56,612 nt of DNA from IDS-8 sp965651325 (lineage in GTDB: Bacteria > Pseudomonadota > Gammaproteobacteria > Steroidobacterales > Woeseiaceae), in the NCBI GenBank assembly GCA_965651325.1, contig CBFGSB010000003.1:1-56612 (forward strand), written 5' to 3'. The notes beneath the pieces are model-generated. The model was not told where the DNA came from, did not search any database, and saw nothing but the letters and a program-made list of their open reading frames with translations. Below, in pieces: positions 50,486 through 56,612 of the stretch. Positions within the stretch are counted from its first letter, which is position 1. Each line of letters begins with the position of its first letter. Position numbers and translations under genes: made by a program.

Positions 50486-52758
50486 GCCGCATGCACCTGC
50501 GGCACGACGTCCGCCGTGACGGTTTCCCGCACGTTCCGCCTGTCGCCGCCGCGGCCGATGCGCATCGCGTTCAATACGACGACCAGCGAGCTGGCAGACA
50601 TTCCAAGCGCTGCCAGCCACGGCGGCACGAAGCCGAACGCCGCAAGCGGCACCGCCGCAAAATTGTAGGCGAGCGCCCAGCGCTGGTTCTGCTTCAGTAT
50701 CCTGAGGGTCTCCTGCGCGATCCGGCGTGCAGGGGCGATGTTCGCAAGCTTGCCACCGGCCAGGACGATGTCGCTGCTGGCCTGTGCGAGCTCCGCGCCT
50801 TCCGCCAGCGCGACAGCGACGTCCGCGCCGCCGAGAACGGGCGCGTCGTTGACGCCGTCTCCGACGACGATCACGCGCGCGCCCTGCTTGCGCAGCGCCG
50901 CCAGGCGCGCCAGCTTGTCGGCCGGCAGCATGCGCGCGTGCCAGTCGTGGATGCCGAGCCGGGCCGCGGCCGCCGCGACCTTGCCGGGCGCGTCGCCGCT
51001 CGCGATCGACAGCTCGAGCCCCTGCTGCCGCAGCGCCTCCACCGCCTGGCGCGCGTCCGGACGCAGCCGCTCGCCCAGGTAAAACGCGGCAAGCACGCGG
51101 CTATCCTCCGCCAGCAGCACGGCGTTCTCGTCTCCCGGCGCGACCGGCCCGCCGTCGAGCGCAAAGTCCGGGCGTCCAAGCCGCAACTCCCGTGCGCCGA
51201 CGATGCCGCGTACGCCGAGCCCGGCGCGCACCTCGACGTCGCGAGCCACTTCCGCGCACGGGCCGGCGTAAGCCGAGACGATGGCGCGCGCAGCGGGATG
51301 CCGGCTCTCACGCGCGAGCGAGGCGGCAAGCTTAAGCGCGGCATCCGCCGGAAGCGCCCGCCGCACCGCCACGCGATCCACGGTCAGCGTGGCGTCCGTG
51401 ACCGTACCGGTCTTGTCGAGCACGACGTGCGTAGCACCGGCAAGCGCCTCGACCGCGTCGGGCTTCACGACCAGGACGCCGCGGCGCGCCAGCACCGCGA
51501 GCGCGCGCGTGACGGCCACCGGCACGGCAAGCGCGAATGCACAGGGGCAGGAGACGACGAGCACGGCGAGGGCCGCCGTGAAAGCGCGCGACGGATCGAT
51601 GAACGACCACGTTGCCCCCGTCAGGAAGGTGAGCCCCAGCACGCGCATGACGAAGCGCGACGCGGCGCGCTCGCCGGCGCGCGCGAGCCGCGGGCGAGCC
51701 GCCTGGGCGCGGCCAACGAGCGCCGCGATGCCGGCGAGCACGGTGTCGTGACCGACGGCCGTGACCTCGATCTCCGCCGGACCTTCGACGAGCACGCCGC
51801 CGGCGACGAGCGACTCATGCCGGCGGCGCGGCACCGGCGCCGATTCACCGGAGAGCAGCGCCTCGTCGACCAGGCAACGTTCGTTCAGCAGGACGCCGTC
51901 CGCGGGGATCACGCTGCCCTCGGCGACGTGGACGCGGTCTCCGGGCGCAAGCTCCCGGATGCCAACGCGCTCGAGGCCGCCGTCCTCGCGGCGCCGCTCC
52001 GCGAACGGCGGAGTGAGCCGCGCCAGTGCGTCCGTGAGGTCGCCGGCCCTGTGGCGTGCCCGCATCTCGACGTAGCGGCCGATCAGCAGGAAGAACACGA
52101 ACATCGACACGGATTCGAAATACACGTGCTGGCCGCCGCGCAGCGCTTCGACCAGGCTTGCCGCGTAGATGCCGGCGACCGCAATCGCAACCGGCACGTC
52201 CATGCCGGGCCGCCCGGCTTTCAGGGAGCGCACGGCGCCGGCAAAGAACGGGCGCGCCGCGTAGAACACCACCGGCGTCGCGACGAGGAACCCGAGCCAG
52301 CGGAACAGCTCGCGGGTCGCCAACTCGAGCGACCCCTCACCGCCGAGGTAGAGCACGGCGGCATACATCATGGCCTGCATGGCGCCGAATCCCGCGACCA
52401 GCAGGCGTTTGAGCGCGGCCCTCGATTCGTGCCGGCGGACATCGTCGAGCGCCGCCGCATCGAGGGGCAGCGCGCGGTAACCGGCACGCGACAGCGCCTC
52501 GAGAAGATGCGGCAGCGAGGTTTCGACCTCCTTCCAGACCAGGCGCCCGCGGCGCGAGGCGGCGTTGACCTGCACGCCGACGACTCCCGGCTCGGCCGAG
52601 AGCGCACGCTCGATGGCCAGCACGCAGTTCGCACAGCGCACGCCTTCGATCAGGAGCATCGCCTCGCGAGTGCCTGAACCGAGGTCGCGGATCACGTGAC
52701 GGGCGAGCTGCGGCCGCCGCCACACGTCCGCTGCCGATCCGGAAGCGGCCATCGTCAT
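50482..52758 (-). CDS. ccoI: Copper-translocating P-type ATPase CcoI
   Basis: 758 residues from ATG 52758, which overlaps the FixH stop (ATGA). P1B-type ATPase delivering copper for cbb3 assembly. N-terminal heavy-metal domain with IEGVRCANCVLAIERAL (CxxC), about eight membrane helices, the transmembrane CPC in VVSCPCAFALAVPVAVT, phosphorylation motif DKTGT in HVVLDKTGTVTDA, and hinge GDGVNDAPVL. Slightly short for the family but complete. A longer frame upstream to 53097 overlaps FixH and is rejected. Confidence 0.94.
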   Translation of the reverse strand: MTMAASGSAADVWRRPQLARHVIRDLGSGTREAMLLIEGVRCANCVLAIERALSAEPGVVGVQVNAASRRGRLVWKEVETSLPHLLEALSRAGYRALPLDAAALDDVRRHESRAALKRLLVAGFGAMQAMMYAAVLYLGGEGSLELATRELFRWLGFLVATPVVFYAARPFFAGAVRSLKAGRPGMDVPVAIAVAGIYAASLVEALRGGQHVYFESVSMFVFFLLIGRYVEMRARHRAGDLTDALARLTPPFAERRREDGGLERVGIRELAPGDRVHVAEGSVIPADGVLLNERCLVDEALLSGESAPVPRRRHESLVAGGVLVEGPAEIEVTAVGHDTVLAGIAALVGRAQAARPRLARAGERAASRFVMRVLGLTFLTGATWSFIDPSRAFTAALAVLVVSCPCAFALAVPVAVTRALAVLARRGVLVVKPDAVEALAGATHVVLDKTGTVTDATLTVDRVAVRRALPADAALKLAASLARESRHPAARAIVSAYAGPCAEVARDVEVRAGLGVRGIVGARELRLGRPDFALDGGPVAPGDENAVLLAEDSRVLAAFYLGERLRPDARQAVEALRQQGLELSIASGDAPGKVAAAAARLGIHDWHARMLPADKLARLAALRKQGARVIVVGDGVNDAPVLGGADVAVALAEGAELAQASSDIVLAGGKLANIAPARRIAQETLRILKQNQRWALAYNFAAVPLAAFGFVPPWLAALGMSASSLVVVLNAMRIGRGGDRRNVRETVTADVVPQVHAA

Positions 52759-53060
52759 CCCCGCGGCTGCGGCACGATCGTGCCGCTTGGCGGCGCGTGC
52801 GCGGCGGGCACGCGGAACACTCGCTCTTCGTCGACCGGGAGCGGCGTGTCCGCGTAACGCAGCGCCAGCGCGATCGTGAAGATGCAGCCCGCGACCGTCG
52901 CGGCGAGCAGCGCGACGCCCAACCACAGGACCGGCGATCGATACCACCGCTCGCCAGGGGCGCGCGTTGGTGCATTTCGGCCGGCCGCCGATGGGCGCTG
53001 CACCACCGAAGCCTCGATCGGCATCAAGCCGCTCTCGATCGACACTCTCCCGGGGATCAT
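52755..53060 (-). CDS. ccoH: FixH-like cbb3 assembly protein (short form)
   Basis: 101 residues from ATG 53060, overlapping the ccoP stop by ATGA. A single helix (PVLWLGVALLAATVAGCIFTIALAL) is followed by RYADTPLPVDEERVFRVPAAHA. It matches the short gammaproteobacterial FixH-like proteins that lack most of the periplasmic domain of rhizobial FixH (about 150-170 residues). Position between ccoP and ccoI supports the call. Role: stabilising the CcoN-CcoI/CcoP assembly, from family knowledge. Confidence 0.78.
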   Translation of the reverse strand: MIPGRVSIESGLMPIEASVVQRPSAAGRNAPTRAPGERWYRSPVLWLGVALLAATVAGCIFTIALALRYADTPLPVDEERVFRVPAAHAPPSGTIVPQPRG

Positions 53061-53983
53061 CGTTTCGACCACCGCGAGCGTGGCTTGCCCGCTTCACCGT
53101 TTGCGTGCAGCCAGGCGGCGATGGCGCGCGCTTCCTCGTCGCTGAGCCGTCCTCGCCAGGCCGGCATGGTGCCGCTGCGGCCGTCGCGAATGGATGCCAT
53201 CACGCTGGCGATATCGCCGCCGTACAGCCAGGTACCGTCGCGCAGATTCGGCGCGCCGAGCACGGGCATGCCTTGCCCGTCGCGGCCGTGGCACCCCGCA
53301 CACATCGTGGCGAAGCGTTCCCGGCCCGCCGCGACCCACTCCCGGGGTTCGTCGGCACCGCTCAGGCTGCGGACGTAAGCGGCGACCTCGAGAACGCCAT
53401 CCGGCCCGAGCGTCGGCCCCCACGCCGGCATCGTGCCGTTGCGCCCGTCGAGGATGCTGGCGATGACCGTTTCGGGGGCGCCGCCGTAGAGCCAGTCGGC
53501 GTCGACCAGGTTCGGCGCACCGAGTGCCGTGTTGCCGAGCGCGTTGCTGCCGTGGCACGCGGCGCAGTTGTCGAGGTACAGGCGCCGACCGAAGGCAAGA
53601 ACGGCCTGCTGGCGGGTCAGGTCGTCGAAGCGGTCGGACTGCAGCGCGAGCATGACGGCCTCGCGCCGTGCGTCGTTTGCCGCCGCCGCGCGCTCGTACT
53701 GATCGGCAGACGTCCATCCGAGCACGCCGCCGAAGCTGCCGAAACCCGGATACAGCAGCAGATAGCCGAACGCGCCGACGAACATGGCCGCCGAGAAAAG
53801 GACCCACCACAGCGGCAGGCGCCGCACCCCTTCGCGCAGCACCCCGTGCGCCCAGGCGTGGCCGCTGGTGCCGTCGCTGTCGGTCGGAATGCGCACCCTC
53901 TGCGCCCAGATAAAGAGGAACAGCGCGACGCCGAGGTTCAGCACCACGAGGAGCATGACCCAGGCGGACCAGAAGGCGTTCAT
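53057..53983 (-). CDS. ccoP: cbb3 oxidase diheme subunit CcoP
   Basis: 308 residues. Two N-terminal helices (residues about 5-27 and 58-78) anchor a periplasmic part with two c-type heme sites, CAACH (140-144) and CAGCH (228-232), each followed by a Met-containing GTMPAW axial-ligand segment. It passes electrons from soluble cytochrome c to CcoO. Overlaps ccoQ by ATGA upstream and the FixH-like gene downstream. Confidence 0.96.
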   Translation of the reverse strand: MNAFWSAWVMLLVVLNLGVALFLFIWAQRVRIPTDSDGTSGHAWAHGVLREGVRRLPLWWVLFSAAMFVGAFGYLLLYPGFGSFGGVLGWTSADQYERAAAANDARREAVMLALQSDRFDDLTRQQAVLAFGRRLYLDNCAACHGSNALGNTALGAPNLVDADWLYGGAPETVIASILDGRNGTMPAWGPTLGPDGVLEVAAYVRSLSGADEPREWVAAGRERFATMCAGCHGRDGQGMPVLGAPNLRDGTWLYGGDIASVMASIRDGRSGTMPAWRGRLSDEEARAIAAWLHANGEAGKPRSRWSKR

Positions 53984-54171
53984 CGCGCTACGTCACGCGG
54001 GCCGGGTGCCTCCCCTGCCGCCGCATCACCCGCGTCGTGCATCGGGATCTCCGCGAGCGCATCGAACGTCGGCTTGTGGCGGGGTCGCCAGGCCCAGTAC
54101 CAGATGCCGATGAAGATCGCCATCAACAGCAGGATCAGCACGCCGACCAGGTGCCCGAAGAGCCCGCTCAC
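53980..54171 (-). CDS. ccoQ: cbb3 oxidase subunit CcoQ
   Basis: 63 residues from GTG 54171, which overlaps the ccoO stop (GTGA). One helix (LVGVLILLLMAIFIGIWYWAW) and a short cytoplasmic tail (RPRHKPTFDALAEIPM). Typical of FixQ/CcoQ, which stabilises the complex. Position between ccoO and ccoP is diagnostic. Confidence 0.92.
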   Translation of the reverse strand: MSGLFGHLVGVLILLLMAIFIGIWYWAWRPRHKPTFDALAEIPMHDAGDAAAGEAPGPRDVAR

Positions 54172-54818
54172 GGTCCAGCCTCCGCCGCTTCGTCGGCCTC
54201 GGGCACCTCCACCGGCGCTTGCAAGCCTTGCAGGTACACGACGATCGCATCGAGCTCGGACCTGTCCGCGACTGCCGCCGGTGCCGCTTCGATATCCGCG
54301 TCATCGTAGGGATCGCCGAGGCGTTGCAGGCCGCGCATACGCGCCTGTAGCCCGGCTGCATCGATGACCGCGTGCTCGAGCCACGGGTAGCTCGGCATGT
54401 TGGATTCCGGCACGACCTTGCGCGGGTCGAGCAAGTGCAGGCGATGCCACTCGTCGGAGTACTTGCCGCCGACTCGCGCCAGGTCCGGCCCGGTGCGCTT
54501 CGAACCCCACTGGAACGGCCGGTCGTAGACGGACTCTCCCGCGACGGAATAGTCGCCGTAGCGCTGCGTCTCGAAGCGCAGGGTGCGCACCATCTGCGAA
54601 TGGCAGACGTAGCAGCCCTCGCGCACGTACACGTCCCTGCCCGCGAGGCGCAGCGGGTCGTAGGGCTCGACGCCCGGCGCGGGTTCGATCTTGTGTGCCT
54701 GCATGAAGAGCGGCGTGACTTCGGCCAGGCCGCCGAGAGCAACCATGAACGCGATCAGGATGCCGAGCAGCCAGGCGCGCTTCTCGATGGCTTCGAAATG
54801 CTTGTAGTGCAATCGCAT
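54168..54818 (-). CDS. ccoO: cbb3 oxidase monoheme subunit CcoO
   Basis: 216 residues. N-terminal anchor (LLGILIAFMVALGGLAEV), then the heme c site CYVCHSQMVR (69-78), GDYSVAGESVYDRPFQWGSKRTGPDLARVGGKYS and the conserved NMPSYPWL with the axial Met. Starts four bases after ccoN ends. Receives electrons from CcoP and passes them to CcoN. Confidence 0.96.
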   Translation of the reverse strand: MRLHYKHFEAIEKRAWLLGILIAFMVALGGLAEVTPLFMQAHKIEPAPGVEPYDPLRLAGRDVYVREGCYVCHSQMVRTLRFETQRYGDYSVAGESVYDRPFQWGSKRTGPDLARVGGKYSDEWHRLHLLDPRKVVPESNMPSYPWLEHAVIDAAGLQARMRGLQRLGDPYDDADIEAAPAAVADRSELDAIVVYLQGLQAPVEVPEADEAAEAGP

Positions 54819-54822
54819 GGCT

Positions 54823-56283
54823 TCACCCCTGCGCCTGCAGCGCTGCCGGCTGCGCGACAGGCTGGGGAATCGGCACGCGAATCGCCTCGATCAGCTTCGC
54901 GCGCGCTTCCGCGGCCGTATGCCAAAGGTTCCAAGCCATGATGACCATGCCGCCTAGCACCATCAGGCCGCCGAGCAGGCGGACTACGTACAGCGGTTTT
55001 ACTGCCAGCAGGCTCTCGAGGAAGCTGTACGCAAGCGCGCCGTTTGCATCCGTCGCGCGCCACATCAGGCCTTCGATGACTCCCGCCGCCCACATCGCGA
55101 CCACGTAGAGCAGCAGCCCGCCCGTGTGCACCCAGAAGTGCGCGTTCATCGCGCGCTGCGAGTGCATTGCCGGGCGGCCGAGGGCGCGCGGCGCCATCGC
55201 GTACAGCGAGCCGATCGTGATCATCGCGACCCAGCCGATGGATCCCGAGTGCACGTGCGCGATGGTCCAGTCGGTGTAGTGGGAGAGCGAGTTGACGGAT
55301 TTGATCGCCATCATCGAGCCTTCGAACGTGGACGCCGCGTAAAACACCAACGAGACGACCATGAACTTCGCGGCGGGGTCCGTGCGCAACTTGTCCCAGG
55401 CGCCGTTGAAGGTCATCAGGCCGTTGGCGGCCGAGCCCAGGCTCGGCATCAGCAGCACGAGGGAGAACGCGGCTCCCACGGACTGCACCCAGTCCGGCAG
55501 CGCGGTGTATTGCAGATGATGCGGACCGGCCCACATGTACACCGAGATGAGCGCCCAGAAGTTGACGATCGAGAACCGGTAGCTCCACAGCGGCTGCTGC
55601 GCCTGGCGCGGGACGAAGTAGTACATCATCCCGAGGAAACCGGCGGTGAGGAAGAAAGCAACGGCATTGTGCCCGTACCACCACTGCACCATGGCATCGA
55701 CGACGCCCGAGTAGAGGGGATACGACTTGAACAAGGACACCGGCAGGGCGATGTTGTTGACGACGTGCAGCAGCCCCACCGCGATGATGAACGCGCCGTA
55801 ATACCAGTTCGCGACGTAGATGTGGCGAATCCTGCGGCGCGCGAGCGTGGCAAAGAACACGACGCCGAACGCGACCCAGACAACGGCGATCAGCAGGTCG
55901 ATGAACCACTCCGGCTCCGCGTACTCCTTGCTCTGCGTGATGCCGAGCGGCATCGTCACCATTGCGAGCGTGACGGCCGCCTGCCAACCCCAGAACGTGA
56001 ACGTCGCGAGCGGCCCGAACGCGAGCCGGGTATGGCCGGTACGCTGCACGATGTAATAGCAGGTACCCATGAGGGCGGAGCCGCCGAACGCGAAAACGAC
56101 GCCAAAGGTGTGGTTCGGGCGAATCCGGCTGAACGTCAGCCACGGCACGTCGAAGTTCAGCGCCGGCCACGCAAGCTGCGCCGCGGCGAACACGCCGATC
56201 GACATGCCGACGACACCCCACACGCTGGCCGCCAGCAAAAAGAGTCGAACGACTTGGTCGTTGTAGGTTTCCGTCCTTGACAT
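54823..56283 (-). CDS. ccoN: cbb3-type cytochrome c oxidase catalytic subunit CcoN
   Basis: 486 residues from ATG 56283 (ATG 56295 gives four more residues; AAGGA lies upstream of the former). Heme-copper oxidase subunit I with about 12 helices; segments carrying the heme and CuB histidines include WWYGHNAVAFFLTAGF, MWAGPHHLQYTALPDW, WTIAHVHSGSIGWV and NAHFWVHTGGLLLY. It reduces oxygen with high affinity and pumps protons. First gene of ccoNOQPHIS; an FNR-type box lies 54-67 bases upstream of the start. Confidence 0.97.
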   Translation of the reverse strand: MSRTETYNDQVVRLFLLAASVWGVVGMSIGVFAAAQLAWPALNFDVPWLTFSRIRPNHTFGVVFAFGGSALMGTCYYIVQRTGHTRLAFGPLATFTFWGWQAAVTLAMVTMPLGITQSKEYAEPEWFIDLLIAVVWVAFGVVFFATLARRRIRHIYVANWYYGAFIIAVGLLHVVNNIALPVSLFKSYPLYSGVVDAMVQWWYGHNAVAFFLTAGFLGMMYYFVPRQAQQPLWSYRFSIVNFWALISVYMWAGPHHLQYTALPDWVQSVGAAFSLVLLMPSLGSAANGLMTFNGAWDKLRTDPAAKFMVVSLVFYAASTFEGSMMAIKSVNSLSHYTDWTIAHVHSGSIGWVAMITIGSLYAMAPRALGRPAMHSQRAMNAHFWVHTGGLLLYVVAMWAAGVIEGLMWRATDANGALAYSFLESLLAVKPLYVVRLLGGLMVLGGMVIMAWNLWHTAAEARAKLIEAIRVPIPQPVAQPAALQAQG

Positions 56284-56336
56284 TGTCCCGGCCATCCTTC
56301 GGCCCGGGATGGTGCCGCGTCGGCGGGGCGGGCACC

Positions 56337-56350
56337 TTGACCTGGATCAA
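56337..56350. promoter_or_regulatory. FNR/Anr box upstream of ccoN
   Basis: TTGACCTGGATCAA against consensus TTGAT-N4-ATCAA, one mismatch. Centred about 60 bases before the ccoN ATG, suitable for activation at a promoter starting near 56302. Predicts induction under low oxygen. Confidence 0.72.
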
Positions 56351-56612
56351 GTGCGGCTTGCCGGCATGCCCGTATCGGCCTTTACCGCGCCAGCCGGCGT
56401 GTGTTTGCAGTCGCGCTGGTGAACTCGCGGCCCGCGGCGCGCTCCGCGGGGTACCGAGCGCTGCCCGTGCGGCCGGCCAGGATCTGGCGTCGGGGCTTGG
56501 CGGCCACCTTCGCGTACACCGGCCCTGACCCGAGCGAACTGAAGCACCGATGCGATAACGCGGCAGTCAGTCGCCGATTAACACCGTCGGCTCGCCCGAA
56601 ACGATCTGGTTC
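56351..56612. other. Region upstream of the cco operon, no assigned gene
   Basis: No convincing gene. On the minus strand a frame open from the window edge stops at 56567-56569 after 14 codons (ending PTVLIGD) and could be the C-terminus of a gene lying mostly outside. A second open minus frame of about 76 codons is Arg/Ala-rich and looks like GC-driven noise. Confidence 0.3.

Noticed and set aside
56567..56612. C-terminus of a gene entering from the right edge
   Set aside because: Only 14 codons are visible, with no family signal and a competing open frame, so it is described but not called as a gene.

Overview
The window is GC-rich, densely coded chromosomal DNA, most likely from a free-living, aerobic to microaerobic gammaproteobacterium of the Steroidobacterales/Lysobacterales (Xanthomonas-like) type. 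This rests on three TonB-dependent receptors (TBDRs), a xylan/xylose locus with a Caulobacter/Xanthomonas-style xyl-box, the halogenase-SapC-cupin set that accompanies sugar TBDRs, and a ccoNOQP operon with an FNR-type site. No rRNA, tRNA, transposase, phage gene or CRISPR array was seen. The taxonomic call is an inference from gene content only.

Layout. (1) 1-2549: 5' part of a siderophore-type TBDR, divergent from a TPR-sulfotransferase. (2) 2708-10399: a small secreted HEMTH protein, then three co-directional minus-strand genes: a DUF4062-nSTAND-TM-TPR protein, an exported C-type lectin protein, and a SLOG-like protein with four membrane helices. This looks like a signalling or conflict module. 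(3) 10615-20328: a MalT-like LuxR regulator followed by a tight operon of TBDR, hyuA, hyuB and a tandem avidin-like protein. This is the most novel-looking unit here. (4) 20553-34238: hemicellulose/xylose catabolism. A minus-strand operon runs GH3, xylB, xylA, LacI, sialate-O-acetylesterase-type esterase, MFS. GH67 alpha-glucuronidase is divergent from it, and a second LacI regulator converges on GH67. (5) 34457-41694: carbohydrate TBDR, SapC, JmjC-like cupin, tryptophan-halogenase-like enzyme and a DUF6445 oxygenase. (6) 42216-48396: sodium symporter, GH94 phosphorylase, second sodium symporter. (7) 48571-50225: VIT-type transporter and a DUF6544 protein. (8) 50345-56283: ccoNOQP-HIS for a cbb3 oxidase, nearly every gene joined to the next by a 4-base overlap.

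How it fits together. Oligosaccharides would cross the outer membrane through the 38.6-41.7 kb TBDR, be trimmed by GH67, GH3 and the esterase, and enter the cell through the MFS and sodium symporters. They would then be phosphorolysed by GH94 or sent through XylA and XylB to the pentose phosphate pathway. Two operator classes appear to control this: TGGTAGCG-NTACCA-like boxes at 22181, 30914, 41897 and 41953, and GTAAAACGTTTTAC-like palindromes at 34409, 41846 and 42084. Both meet in the 521-bp divergent region 41695-42215. The MalT-TBDR-HyuAB-avidin unit looks like a separate scavenging pathway for an unknown, possibly cyclic-ureide, compound.
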